A stretch of 64,000 bases of DNA from Cenococcum geophilum 1.58 (Eukaryota > Ascomycota > Dothideomycetes > Gloniales > Gloniaceae). Below, piece after piece: positions 10,005 through 22,500 of this stretch. The position numbers and the translations under genes were made by a program. The stretch lies in assembly GCA_001692895.1 (NCBI GenBank), contig KV748187.1, positions 65,557-129,556 on the forward strand, in the 5' to 3' direction. A model generated the notes under the pieces. That model was not told where the DNA came from. It saw only the letters and a program-made list of their open reading frames with translations, and made no database searches. Numbering within the stretch: the stretch's first letter is position 1; every line of letters starts with the position of its first letter.

Positions 10005-12014
10005 TCCATGATATAGTACAACTGCGGCAATACAAACCACTATCTTATAAGGCCCCTATTAGATAGTCTAGACCCTAAGAAATACTATATCCTTACTATA
10101 TAAGAGCCGTATTATAATACCTATATATAATTAATATACTGCCCCTAAGAATTTTAGCTCCTATATAAACCAAAAGCAGCTATATACGTATGCTTTATAA
10201 TTAGTAAGGCTATTAGCCTGTCCTTATAGTTATAATAGGCAGTTAACCTAGATATTGTAGTTATAATAATTTAGATATATAGGGGACTGGTATAAATTAT
10301 TAATATATATAATCCTAGGGTTAAAGGGGTCCCATAAACAGAGAATATTACATTAGTAATAAGCCTACTAGAAACCGAAGGTATAGAGTCTATTTTATTA
10401 GAAGATATATACCTCTACTACCTATAGTAAGGGGTATCTATATTACTGCTAAATAATAAGTAAAGTGCCTATTAAGAGCTATAGACATCTAGGGCCTTAA
10501 GCTAGCTACCCCTTTAGGAGCAATTATATGGCAATAAGGCACTGCTAGAAGTATAATTAACTTTATATTTATAGATAAAGGCCTATACTAGAGACTTAAA
10601 AGATATAACCCTAAAGAAAAATGGGCATTTGCCTTAGACTATATCCCCATCTAGATATAACTAGATTTGGATATTAAGGCGTAACTAAATAATGAAAGAT
10701 ACGTAATAAGAAAGCTTAAAATAGATAGTTTCCTTAATATAGGTAAATAGCTACTTTAAAACCTAGAAGAAATCCACCTAATACTAAATAAGTAAGGCTT
10801 ATTAGCTACCCCTAAGGAAATCAACCAAAGACTAGAAAGGATTTAGGCCGTAATTAAAAATAGGCTAAAAGAGCACTGCCTGGTCTTAAAACTGGGCCCT
10901 TATATATAACATATATGGTCCGCTTAATACATAGTTTTTATCGCTAGCTAATAGCGAGTAAAAAAGAAATATATAAATAGCTATAACCTTAAAGACGAGA
11001 GATAATATAAAGATATAAGAAATTAGTTAAAGAATACCCTAAAAAAAGAAGTAGAGATAGTTTATAAATAAGTATACTTTTAACCCAAGCCTCCCCTATA
11101 AGGGCCTTTGGGCTATAGCAAAACAGGTAAAGGAAAAGGTAAGGCGCCTAGTAGAAGACTTATACCTACCACCCCTATAAAGAGTAGGGGAATTATAGGC
11201 CACTAATAATAATAATAATAAGAAGGTAAAAATCCTTATAGAAAGGTTCTTTCCCTAACCGGCTCTAGTAGACCTTAGTAATATTACGGGTAAAACACTA
11301 GTAACTCGCCTGCGGGTCGATAGCGATATAATAATAGAGGAAATGGCCAGAACTATTAGCCGCCTTTTAAATAATATAGTACTAGGATTAGACAGTATTT
11401 TAAATAAGGTCTTAAAGACCTGTAGACTACTTATAGCATCTTAGCTTATAGATATAGCTAGAGAATACTATACTATTAGCTACTACCTATAACTCGGAAG
11501 ATCTATAACGACGGTTATCCTATAAAAAGAAGGTAAAGTAGATTACTTAATTCTAGGAAGCTACCGCCCTATTGCCTTAGAAAACACCCTTAGTAAGATC
11601 TTAAAAAGGGTAATAGCAGACTATATAGTAAATACGGCTAAGGAACACGCCCTACTACTATAAAGCTAGATAGGGGTAAGAAAGAACCGCTTAATACTAT
11701 TAGTACTTACGCTACTCACTGCCACTATTAAAACTGTATAGGCGATGCGAAGGGACTTTATAGTATCAATACTTAGCCTAGATATTAGTGGTGCCTATAA
11801 TAACATAACCCATAAGCGTCTCCTATATATCCTTAGGGTAAAGGGCTTTCTAGAATAGATTGTATAATTTATTTAAGGGTTTACGGGCCAGAAAGAAATA
11901 TTGCTAGTCTTTAGCGGATACTAGAGCCTACTTATTATAGTTACAACAAGAATACTATAAGGATTACCCCTCTCGCCTATACTCTTCCTTTTCTTTATAA
12001 GTAACCTGCTTAAC
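10005..12014 (+). pseudogene. L1a endonuclease and N-terminal reverse transcriptase
   Basis: From about 10005 the frame reads like an apurinic/apyrimidinic endonuclease-type LINE domain (an 'xQYNCGNxN' start and an 'xxIQEPYYN' motif). From about 11380 it reads as RT. It shows a YRPIALENTLSKILKR-like stretch (11565-11615), a QIGVRKNR-like stretch, then LDISGAYNNITHKRL (11775-11820) with the catalytic Asp of motif A. QGLPLSPILFLFF (11955-11998) is motif B'. All interruptions are TAA/TAG. The frame is cut at 12014 by L1b and continues at 15530. Confidence 0.85.
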
Positions 12015-13620
12015 GCCCGCGAAGCCCTACTGCACGCGTCCACGTCGCCGCGGGTGGAAACATCATCAGGAAACCCTTCCTTATGATGGCCAAGTGCAGA
12101 GGCGATGGTAGAGAGCCGTCGCAGCGCGTGCAGCGCGCTGTCGTCGCGGTTCTGTGGTGTTGAGCTCGCGACGCGTACGAAGCATCGTACAAAGCATCGC
12201 CCCCAACATCACCAGGAGCCTCACTGCCTCCGCTTAAGGCTTCCGCTCTACCATCTAGGGAGGCAATCAATTAAGGGAAACTGGGATACGAAAACCACCC
12301 GACGTACAACTACCTAGCTCATAGCTAGGGCCGAAACTGGCCTTATCAAGCCAGCGGATGCGGACGCGTCCTAGGCGTACAACAGGACACCCTTGGGCTT
12401 GCACTAGCTCTGAGATCACAAAGGAACGCGGCAAGGGCGTAGGGAACCTCTTTCTTATAAGAACTTATTAAGGTTAACGCGTCGCAGATACCTCGTACGA
12501 AACTTATTAAGGCCCCAAGGCCACCGCGAAGAACTTGTTAAGGCCCTGCCTAGAAAACTCGTTAAGGCCCCTCTACAAGGGCCTATCTGGTATCCGGTAC
12601 ACCCAGGTAACTCAAAAGAGGGTCTTAATAGGCGTGGTGCGCGCGACCTGGACGACAGAGACGCGACAGCGACGCGACAGCGACGCGACGGCGACCAGAC
12701 GGCTTAACGAGGTGAAAACACGGGCAAAGCTCTAGGCAGCGGAAACATAGGCCAGCTTCGACGGCCCTATGGCGTTCGACCAGGTGACTCACAGGAGGGT
12801 CTTAATAGGCGTGGTGCACGTAACCTGACGCGTATTATATGGGGGAGGCTCTAAGGAAACACAGGCCAGTCGGACAAGGACTTAATAGTTAGAGACACAG
12901 GCCAGCTTATAAAAAGGGGGGACACAAGCTTGGTTAGTAGAAGGGGGGGAGCAGGTCGTCCGGTGCGGGACCTGGTGTCTCTACGGCCCCCCTCCTACAA
13001 GACACGGTCGGCCTGTCATAAGGAAACTCTTACAGGCAACGCGAAACGGGAACCTCCCGCGGGGCGTAGTACGTAGTAGCCACTGCTAGCTCTAGGGACC
13101 TTACCCCTTAACTGGGCTCTGACCCCTAGTGCACCTAGTAGGCAGGTAGGATCACGTCCTAGCTAGAAAGACTACTACATGGCTTGAGAGAACGGATGCG
13201 CGTGTCGGTATACTAATAGACAGAACTACTCGCTAGGGCAGTACGCTAGTAAGGCACGCTTAAGGAGCAAACAGGAGTTACTTAGGCGAGAGAGGTTTGG
13301 CTAGCCTTAACTATAAAAGGTGCACCCAAGGCTTCCATATTGCAGGATGCAGCCACAACGCCCTCGTAGGATTACGCCAGTAGGTACGTAAGACGGGAGT
13401 TGCAACCCCTAGAAATGGCAGCTTATGCCCGTACCGGCGGAAACAATAAAGAAAGGCGTGAAACTAGAGGCTATGGAAGGCTCCTAAGCCGTGCAAAAGC
13501 GTACCAACTCTGGGAGGAAACTCTTATACAGACTGCTGGGGGGCAGACTGATTAGCTATAAGATATCCAAAAGAACTGGTGAAACTCCCCGTGTTATTGG
13601 TGGTGGTAGCCAACTGCTTA
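12015..13620 (+). other. GC-rich segment of unknown origin at the 5' end of L1b
   Basis: GC content is far above that of the rest of the window. It has a 47-bp direct repeat (12604-12650 and 12781-12827) and four copies of an ACTTRTTAAGG motif near 12463, 12501, 12533 and 12557. There is a GCGACA-type tandem (12660-12695), and ATGGTAGAG (12105) pairs with CTCTACCAT (12247). Short open frames occur in several phases, but none resembles LINE protein and stops are frequent. It could be an ORF1/5' UTR remnant, or a foreign RNA joined by template switching. Confidence 0.5.
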
Positions 13621-15160
13621 TAGACTGGGATAATGCACTAGAAAACTGGGGTAGAGGCCTGGATAAGCAGGCATGTTAAACTCTACTGTATTACTAGCAC
13701 TACTAGCTAATATATAACTACCTGCCTACGACAGCTCTATATAGCTTGCGTTACCACTATAGCAGACTACGGTGTATAATGCTAGTGGAAAAGCAAATCT
13801 AGAGACTACCTACTAGATAGGTACCAATCTCTATAAAACGAGGCCCTAAAACTAGTTCTAGGGGCGTTTATAGGATCTCCTAGCCAAGCTGTAGAGATCG
13901 AAGCCTCTATTCCTCCTCCTAGAATTAGATTTAAAAAGCTTTGCAATAACTACGCATTAAGAATCTAAAATTTAAGGAAAACCACGTAATTAGAAGGTCT
14001 ATATAGAAGAGATCAAAAAGATAGGGACGAATTAGCAGCTAATTCTAGCTCTAGTTCTAGCCCTAAAAACTCTACTATAAAGTACCTCTCACAGCCAAAG
14101 ACATAGCTACTATCTTTAGCCTCTAGAGTTCAGCAGCTAATTTAAACTGGAAAATAGAGAGATCTCTCTAGAATGGCAAAACCGTGGTCTCCTCCTATCT
14201 CTGCATTCTTTTCTATCTCAAGGGGTAGTAAAGAAGAAGCTGCATAAGACATCTAAAACTAGTAGAAAGTTTATAAGAATCCCTGAGTGGGACCTAGTAG
14301 ATATATACTATACAGATGGCTCTAAAGACAATAAATTAAATGCAGCTGCTATATGTAAAATAGGGGAGAGAAATAGGATTAATATGCAACGAACTGGAAT
14401 CTAGGACCCTATATGGAAATTATAAACGTAGAGCTTTATGCCAGTTCTTGGCCTAGAACACCTAAATAACAAGACTAGAAGAAAATAAGTCTATATCTTT
14501 ATAGATAGCCAAGGGCTATTAAGAGATTACAGCTTAAATTCTCTTACAGGGGGGCAAGACTAGTCTTTAAAATTACGCCAAGCTTGTTCTATTTTAGCTA
14601 GTAAGGGATTCTATTAACTTCTTACTGGGTCCTTAGCCATTTAGGAATTCTATGGGAACGAAATAGCAGATAGCTAGCAAAAAAGGGCCTTCTAGAAAGA
14701 AAACTATAAGTCTTCTTATACCTCCTTAGCCTATATAGGGAGGGCGGCAGAAGAGAGATTACTAGAACAGTGGAAAACAACTAGCGACGATAAGAATAAA
14801 GAACAACATTATACTAGGATCTGTAAAGGAAGCCATTCCTTTTCTCTTAAAGCCCTAAGGATAAATATCAAAGGCTACAATCGGCTTTCTTCCGGCTAAA
14901 GCTAGGAAAGGCTATTTTAATCTTTCTAAAGTAATAGGAGCAGGATAAAGAAGGTAGATGCTGCTTAGGGAATATAGAACTACAAACCGCTCGACATTAT
15001 TACTAGACTGCAACCTATATAGGGAAGAAAGAAGGGAAATGCGAAAGAAACTAGGTCTTCTCTCTCTCTAAAGAAGCTATTTTGTCACAAAAGGAAGAGA
15101 GGCGCTTTTTACTTTTTAAGTAGGACAGGGATAGCTACTAGAAAGGGCTAACAACAGTGG
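13620..15160 (+). pseudogene. L1b C-terminal ORF2: RT thumb, RNase H, zinc finger
   Basis: About 13725-13870 reads RQLYIACVTTIADYGVQCWW-like and then ALKLVLGAF-like, the classic post-RT region of Tad/I-type LINEs. About 14300-14690 is RNase H, starting IYYTDGSKDNKLNAAAIC (first catalytic Asp), with ELY-like Glu near 14428 and FIDSQGLL near 14500. About 14940-15120 holds a decayed Cys/His region with an LDCNLYREERREM-like signature. The stops are mostly TAG/TAA, with a few probable frame slips. Confidence 0.8.
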
Positions 15161-15529
15161 ATCTATAGGAGGTAACTCCTACTAGGCTCCTAGAAAAGAG
15201 ATATTAGTAAGCAAAAGGATAGAAAATAAATTATAAAAGGACAGGGAAAGGCGTTAGGATTTCTTATTTCTTATAGGTTTTTCTACCGTTTTCTCATTCC
15301 CCTAAGTAGTTTAGCTTATAACTTTAGTATTTTACTAAGGAACTATAAACCCTAGTTTAGGGGGCTTATAAACTACTAGGAATAGTTAACTAGTAACATG
15401 TTAAGCTGCCCTAAGGGATTCATGTATATAAGGACTATATCGCCATAGCTAGAGGCTGCATGCGCAGTATTGTACGTAGTATAATACAATGGATATAAAA
15501 AAATTAAAATAAAATAAAACCTGCTTAAC

Positions 15530-16760
15530 TCCTTTAAGAAAGGGGCGACCTAGGGGATAGGCTTTATTAATAATATAACCCTAATTATATACAAGCTAAT
15601 AGCCGTAGAGAATTGCAAAACACTAGAGAAAGCTTATAACACCATATATGAATAGATAAGACAATATAGAGTCTAATTCTTACTAAAGAAATACTAGCTA
15701 ATTTATTTTATAAGAAAACGCAACTAATCTATAGACTCTAGGCATATAATTTATATTTAAGGCTTTAGGGGTTAATTAGTTTGGGCCTAAGGGTACTAGG
15801 GAGTATAGGTAGACAGCAAGCTCTAGTAGAGCGTATATATAGCGTAAGCGGCCTATAAGGGCTAAGTATAATATATTGTATTATTTAGGATCGCTATTTT
15901 TTAATAGGGTCTATGCTTCTAAAGGTCACGCCTACTATATATAGCAGTTGTCTAGCTAACTATAACGTATAGGTCTAGTATTTAGGCTATTAGAGAAACT
16001 AAAAATGCGCCCTCCCTCTAATTGGCTCCTTAAACTACTCTAAAAGGTTCTAAATAGCCTGCCTCTAAAGTATAATAGGCGGGTATAAGTAAACGGTTAC
16101 AGCACTACTTAAAAAGGAAGCTAATATTCCCCCCCTATAACTATATAATTAAAGCTGCTATAATATAAAGGGCGTAAAATAAACGCAACTCTAATATTAT
16201 AAAGTATATTTAAGACACGCCTAAATAAACTATAGAGGGACCCTAGGGTGCCCTATAGGAGAATAAACTAATAACCCTAAAGTAGGGAAGAAATATTAGA
16301 GAAATAGGTAAAGAAATTAGAAGAAGAATAGTGCTGCTCTAGGGCCTAGGCCTATATAAAAGGAAAATAGAAAATATATAAGAAACTAGTAAAGATAATA
16401 GTAAGAGAAAGAAAGGAGCTAAAGTATAGTATAAAAGAACGCTAGGAAACCATTTAATATAATATAATACTGGTTAGACCAATAATAGAGAGATATATAG
16501 AAGTTAAAGGTATAAAGGCTAACTTAGGCAAGAGAAACCTAAGCTGTAGCATAGTTAACGCTATAGGAGGTAAATACTTAAGGGCTTTAAAAGGCCTAAT
16601 AAAAGGCAGAAAATATAATAGTAACACTTTTAAGAATAGGAATAATAGGACTAAAAGACTAGCTCTACTAGGTGGGTATTCTAGTAGGTAGCCTAAGATA
16701 TAAATATAGCTGGCTAAAATAGACACCAAAACACGTAATACTGTTATGCCCCTTACGCAC
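15530..16760 (+). pseudogene. L1a RT C-terminus and downstream region (continuation after L1b)
   Basis: Across the restored joint the frame reads SNLLNSFKKGAT-x-GIGFINNITLI. Here FINN stands where LINE RTs have Y/FADD, and both Asp look mutated to Asn (GAT/GAC to AAT by G-to-A). It continues with AYNTIYEQIRQYRVQF and QLIYFIRK, typical for the segment after the catalytic loop. A further LINE-like stretch follows to about 16250. An open frame on the opposite strand at 16454-16729 is a shadow. Confidence 0.75.
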
Positions 16761-17304
16761 TAACTAAGAAGTAATGCTTTTAGTAGCTGGCATAGAGAAT
16801 TGTAATACGCTACTCTTAATATAAAAAGGTCTTAAGGCGGTTACCTAGTAGCTTATTAGCTAAAATATACTAAACTAGTTCCGGATTGTAAGGGAAATAG
16901 TAATAAAAGGTAAAGGGGTAAGCAATAGGCGCCCCCTAATAACTCTATAGTAGTAGAGTAAAGTTTATAATACTAGCATGTCCGTAGGCTTATTACGGCA
17001 GTGGTGGTTCCTAAAGAGGTTAAAAAATAAGGTAGTAGAGTACTATAGGCGACTTATAGGCGCTAAGTAGGCGTTAAGTAAGCAAGTCCTAAAAGGTGGG
17101 GAGATGGATTATAGGGTTTTCTTAAGTAGAGTTTTCTCCCTATATATAAATAAGGGGTAGTCCACATAGGCCTAATAAAAATCTAAATTAGACGTTAAGC
17201 AATAAATTATTATTATTATCATTATTTAAGAACTTTAGTAATGTTCTGTTTATAGTAATTTCCTTAAATAGGTAATAGTTTTCTTAAAGTGGCAGGGAAG
17301 ATTC
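16760..17304. other. LINE 3' UTR and target region left of gypsy G1
   Basis: No gene seen. It contains the TTATTATTATTATC-type tract near 17205 and ends with GATTC (17300-17304), the left target duplication of G1. Confidence 0.5.
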
Positions 17305-17468
17305 TGTTACGGTGCTGCAGTAAAGTAGACTAAATAACTACGTTGTAGTATAAAGAGGAGAAGAGGCGAAAGGGGTATTATATATAGATAGTAGGGCCAG
17401 CCGCTAAGGCGCTAGTGGTGGGCTAGCTAATAGTAGGAAACAGTATAAGACAGGTTAGTGCTGTAACA
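17305..17468 (-). repeat. G1 3' LTR
   Basis: Starts TGTTAC and ends GTAACA. It matches 40033-40196. On the element's strand it is preceded by the polypurine stretch GGGGAAGGGAGTAC (17469-17482). It contains a CCGCTA-AGGCGC-TAG(C/T)GG hairpin at about 17403-17420. Confidence 0.93.
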
Positions 17469-17692
17469 GTACTCCCTTCCCCTAGAAGGTTTGGTCCCTA
17501 AACTAAATAAGTAGCTTTAAAATAGAATATTACGGTACTAGCAAATTGCCGTTAGATTGCCGTTAAATTGCCATTATGTAATAGCAAACTGTGGTTATAT
17601 AGTTAGTTTAATAAATAGCGTCGGCAGAACTCTATACCGCCACCTAAATTAATTAGGTATAACGTTCTTGGCAAAAACCTAACTAATTAAAC

Positions 17693-17715
17693 AACTTTAA
17701 CCGCTAGTTAAAGTT
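17693..17715 (-). promoter_or_regulatory. Conserved 23-bp palindrome in the G1 3' UTR
   Basis: Arms AACTTTAACC and (with one change) GTTAAAGTT enclose three bases. It lies between the chromodomain and the polypurine tract. The same block occurs in G2, G3 and both copia elements. A structural RNA or protein-binding role is inferred only. Confidence 0.75.
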
Positions 17716-17799
17716 CTATAAGATCTTAACTTCTCTAAATTATCGTGGTTGTCGTCTACGGCCTTAGCGTAGTAAGTCTCTTTTATCTTATACCTAGTC

Positions 17800-20700
17800 T
17801 GGGGGTCTAGGCTTCTTAGGGTGTTATTTATAGAACTTTAGTAGTATACGTTCGTACCCTTTTAGGGACTCCTTAGGTTCCTAGGTTTTCTTATTATAAT
17901 ACTTCTACTTAATATAATACGTTAAGCCATGCTCGTCTCTTTGTTTATTATATATATTAAGGATTTTTTTAAATTCCTACTTATCCGTAATATTGCCGTT
18001 ATTATCTCTTTTAGCTATCCTACTTGTGATATTGCGGCGTTTCTTTTTATTAATGTATGCTTGGCTAGGGATCTCTTTAGGGAACTAAAGACGGACTTTT
18101 AAAGTATAGAAAGACTTATTAATATAAATATAGTTTGGGAGGTCCACTATAACTACCCCTTTATAGGTGGCTAAGATGGGCTAGGGTCTATCCTAGTTAT
18201 TATTCTATTTCCTCTTAGGCCGGTTAGTCTTTATATTTTTAAGGCTAACTATAACTATATTATTCTTTTTAAATATTATACCTTTATCCCATTTTATATT
18301 AGCGTTATTTTTATAGCGTTGCTAGGAGATATAAGCTAGGGCCTTAAGCTAAGTTAGGATACGCTTAAAGCGGTTAGTAATAGTATTAGCTTATAGGTAC
18401 TCTTTCTTTATATATATAGATAGGGCTAATAGCTAGGGGCCTGCTGGTTTAATGCCTAAATGTGGGTTATAGCTATAGTTGGTAAAGAATGGTAAGATTT
18501 CTATAGTTTCGTTAACCTAGTTATTTATAGTAAACTTAGTAAAGGGGAGCTAATCTACCTAGTTATCTTAGGTGAAGCTTATAAAAGCGCGTAGATACTT
18601 ATTTATTACTACGTTAATAATCTTAGTCTAGCTATTTATTTTAGGGTACTATATAGAACTAGGGCTTAAAGTTACCTTTAGGCGCTAGTTTAGGCGGCGC
18701 TAGAAGTTGGAAACAAATAAAGAGCCTCTATTAGAGATAATGGTACTTAGGGCGCTATATAGCTTATAGATAGTATAGATAAATGCTTTAACAAGCTCCT
18801 CTATATCTAGGCTGGTGATAGGGATAAAGTGTCTTATTTTTATTAGGTGGTTAACAACGACAAAGATATATTTGTATGTTTTGCTATTGTGAAGGCACTT
18901 AGGTAGGTTAATAACGTAGTTAATAGAGATATTAGTCCACGGGCGGACTAGTAGTTTTAGTAGTTTTAGGAAACCGGGTGGTGCTAAGCGTAGGGTCTTT
19001 ATGCGGAAGTAAAGAGCGTAGTCTTTTATAAAGGTAGCTGTAAACTATAAAATACCTGGCCACTAATAGGTTTAATTAAGGAGGTCTAGTGTTTTAACGC
19101 AGCTTAGGTGGCCTGTAGGACCCAAACTATATATGCGGTGTATAACTTTTAGTTAGAGTTTAGGTAAATTAGGGATAAATACTTAATTCCTATAGTAGAT
19201 TAGGCCGTCGATAATCGAATATTTAGATTTATTATAGCGGAGTAACTTCCTAATCTGCTTAGGCCAAACGGCGTATTTTATGGCCTTCCCGTTTATATAA
19301 CGCAGCTAATATATCCCTAGTAAGTTTATTCTCCTTATAGGCATTCTTAATAAGCTCCTTAAGGGTTTTTTTCTTAAGCTTTAGGTCTATTACTATAATA
19401 AAGTCTTTAACAATTTAGTCTTAGGATTTACTTAGTAGCTCTTCTAGGATAGCGGGTTTAACTTTTTTCGGTAGTAAAATAACGCGGTTTTAGTATTGTA
19501 GACATTTATTACTAGTATTAGCAGGTGCTACGCCTAGGAGGCAGCTAAGAGCGTCTAGGATTGTAGCTTTAGTGCTAGGCCTATAAGTAATAATAAAGTT
19601 AAACTAAGAGAGGAACTCAGCCCAACGGACTTAGTACTAGTTTGGTTATTTCGTTATTATAAAGGTCTGGAGGTTCTTATAGTCCGTAATAATTTTAAAC
19701 GGTTACTTAGTTCCTTATAGTTTAGGGCACTATTCTTTTAGTACTTTTATAATTGCTCGGAGCTCCTTATTATATATCTTATAGTTATATTTAGGGGTAG
19801 AGTATTTAGCAGAGAAGAATGCGACTAGCTTAAGTTTACTATCTTTGCTAGCTTAATAGAGCACTCCTCCTAAAGCCTAGTTTAAGGCGTCTGTCTCTAC
19901 TATAGTCTTCTTTATATAGTTGTAGTATACTAAAACCGATACTATAGTGAATGCTATTTTTAGGGTCTAGAACGCCTGTGCTTAATTAGGGCCCTATAAC
20001 TAGCTAGTATTTTTCTTTAGTAGCCTAGTTATAGGCTTAACCACCTTAGAAAAGCCTTAGATAAATTATTAGTAGAAGCTCGCAAAGCTAAGAAATTGCT
20101 ATAGTTCCTTAACTAATATCGGGTCCTTCTATTCCTATAAGGCCTGCACCTTCTTAGGGTCTATAATTATGCCATTATTTAAGATAATTAAGCTAAGGTA
20201 TTTTGGTTTAGTAGTATAAAACTTAAACTTATTAATATTAATCTAAAGCCTAGCATTACTAAGTCTCTAGATAATTTTATTTATATATTTTATATACTTA
20301 GCACGTGTTTTTAAAAAGATAAGGACATTATTAAAATACGTAGTGTAGTAGTCATTAAGGGCATTATATAAAATATAGTTTATATAGTTTTAAAATATAG
20401 TAGGTGTATTATAGAGACCGAATAGTATAACTAATGTTTTATAGAGCCTAAACCGGGTAATAAATGCTATAAGCTATTTATAGCCTTCCGCGATCCGGAT
20501 CTGGTTAAATATAGTAATTATATTAAGCTTAATAAAGTACTTAGCGCTATAAAGTGCGTTAAGTATCTTACGGATTAGTGGTAATAGGTACCGATTTTTA
20601 ATAGTAACTATATTTAGGCCTCGGTAGTTATAGTAGATTTATATACCGCCGCTAGGTTTCGCAGTAAGGAGAAGTAGTGCAGTGGTTGGTAATATTAATT

Positions 20701-21327
20701 TGCGGATAAAACCCTTATCTAGTATCTTATTAATCCACTTCTTTACATAACTAAGTTTAGCGGGTAAAAGTGGTCTATTTTTATAATACGGGGCTTACTT
20801 TTTAGGTATAATCTTAATTTTATAGTCCTATAGTTGGTAAGGGGGCAGCTTATCTACGTTTTTAGGAAAGAAGTGTTTAATATATTTACGGAACTCTTTT
20901 AGTAAGCATTATAAAATATCTTTACAGGTTAATCCTAGTTTACCTTTTAGAAATTTTTTAATATTAGTATTAACTATCTTTTGGCGTAGGAACTCGGACT
21001 TAGTTTTTAGGTTTATTTTAAGGAAGTTATAGAAATAAGGGGGTAGCGCTTTATAGGCTTCCTCTATTATATAGTTTCCTTCTACTAGCCGGCGGAAAGA
21101 CCTTTCTAATAGGTTTAGTACTTCTATTAGGCCTATAGGTAGCTCTTCAAGCAGCTATTAATGCTTTTCTTATTTAACCAGTTCTACTAGCTCCGCTATA
21201 TAGATCCTTATTACCTTTATATCTTTTTGTTTATAGAACTAGGTGAAATTAACGGTATAAGTATATTTAATGTTATCTAGGTTGGGGCGTGTCTAGTTCT
21301 CTAGTGCTATAGCTGGGCTAATACAGC
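17800..21327 (-). pseudogene. G1 pol relic: RT, RNase H, integrase, chromodomain
   Basis: On the minus strand, RT is at about 20760-20280 (YYNYRGLNIVTIKNRY, FGLYNTP, and YFNNVLIF where Y-x-DD is expected). RNase H is at about 19880-19600 (YNKELRAIIKVLKE, ITDYKNLQTF). Integrase has HLS-CVKTLDLL near 19110 and D-I-S-I-NYVINLPKC near 18920. The last domain (17960-17820) reads LTYYIK-x-KYYNKKT-x-EPKESLKG, a chromodomain with both Trp codons now TAG. The frame is open apart from TAA/TAG. The upstream half of the protein lies beyond H2, from 30905. Confidence 0.88.
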
Positions 21328-21449
21328 TTAGGGCGTATTTGGTTGCAATCCAGAGCTTTTTCAATCTAACGTTAATCCGTGCTTTCACTAGCGTTAATTA
21401 GTAGATAATTATGGAGGTCGCTATTAAAAGTCTTTACACCTTCCTAATT

Positions 21450-22229
21450 AGGAAGTTTGAGCGAGCCCACCCAAATATCACGGATTTGACTGTAAAACGA
21501 TCAGAAGCCGCCTAAAAAGCTTTAAATAAAATGCGATATAGATGCTATTAATTGATTGATCAATAAGCTACGTAATTTCAAGGTTGTGGGCTCTGCGCGA
21601 CCGTACAATATTGCCCCGTACTGGCTCCTCTACCAACTCTATAAGCTCCTCTGGCTAAGGATTAACCTTTTGTCGCTGCCTTCTTCCTAATCTTTTGGCA
21701 ATCATTTATATAGACTTTTAGTGTTATAGAGGCTCTAGAGGTTCTGGAGGCTCTAGAGGCTCTATAGGCTCTATATAACAATCTACGGGCGGCTTTATAG
21801 ACATTCCTTTATTAATTAAGCCGCTAGTAGAGGCTCCGTAGTTATCTAGAGCCTTAATAGAGGCAGCGGTAGAGCCCTTTTGCCTTACCCATTTCCTTAT
21901 AGACTGGTTAATTATACACCACTTAACGTTAGCTGCTTGCTCTTAATTCTCTTATAGCTGCCCAATTTGAGGCTCTATAAAGCTAACATTAAACTCTACC
22001 TTCTTTATATTCCTGCCCTTTGTATTTAGTCGATTTTGAAGCTCTCGCGGCTAAGGAGGAGGAGGAGGAGGAGGAAGTGGAGGCTTAGGCGGTAGAGGTT
22101 TGAGAGGAGGCTTTTTAAAAAAAGGCTTTAACTAAGCGGGCGGCTGATAAAGGGTCCATTTGGCTCAATGTCGGCGACGCTGCTTTAGTCCATAGTTGCT
22201 ATATAAAGGCTCTAGATCTAGAAGTTAAT
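21450..22229 (-). other. M1 3' segment left of H1
   Basis: The remainder of M1 after the H1 insertion. It has a GGA-rich microsatellite (about 22052-22080) and repeated GAGGCTCTAGAGG units (21728-21770). A Pro-rich minus-strand reading is present, but no domain is recognised. Confidence 0.55.
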
Positions 22230-22500
22230 TTAGGGTGTGTTCGGTTGCAATCTGGAGCTTTTTCAATCTGACGTTGGTCCATGCTTTGACCGGCGTCAAT
22301 TAGTAGATAATTAGTGGCGCTTAATCTGGTAGTCGTACTCAATCTGAAATAAAGCCGACTGTTCGGTTGACCGTTCTAAAAAGGCCTCAAATAAGGCTCA
22401 AAATTAGCGACGTCTTCTACCCACATTAATTAATCCTCTGCCAAAACGTACCTACTACTGAACCTTTATTACCAGCTCCTTATTTTAGTGTCTTCTTACT

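Larger units (their letters stand above)
12015..15517 (+). mobile_element. 5'-truncated LINE insertion L1b inside L1a, with GC-rich 5' segment
   Basis: The target duplication CCTGCTTAAC is present at 12005-12014 and again at 15520-15529, after an A-rich tail (15498-15519). The 3' half is LINE RT thumb, RNase H and zinc-finger coding sequence with a 3' UTR. The 5' ~1.6 kb is compositionally foreign. Its lower RIP load fits a younger insertion than L1a. Confidence 0.85.
9721..17230 (+). mobile_element. Tad-like LINE retrotransposon L1a, split by LINE L1b
   Basis: An AP-endonuclease-like domain, RT, and a C-terminal part follow on the plus strand. The reading frame is broken at 12014 by L1b and resumes at 15530. 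The join at the target CCTGCTTAAC restores an uninterrupted RT frame into the YxDD region (now FINN). The 3' side ends in an irregular TTATTATTATTATC tract at about 17205-17225. The 5' limit is uncertain. Confidence 0.8.

Noticed and set aside
12010-12735. Open frames of 66-86 residues as real genes
   Set aside because: They overlap on both strands, have no recognisable domain, and sit in a repeat-rich GC-rich segment with frequent stops.
12015-13620. rRNA, tRNA or group I intron in the GC-rich segment
   Set aside because: I could not find conserved rRNA blocks, a tRNA A/B box pair with a cloverleaf, or P/Q/R/S-type intron core sequences.
16454-16729. Minus-strand 91-residue Leu-rich membrane-like protein
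   Set aside because: It is the antisense of a LINE downstream region; Leu/Tyr bias follows from AT-rich sequence.
9721-17230. Three separate LINE fragments in tandem
   Set aside because: The 10-bp duplication and in-frame joint show one LINE inserted into another.
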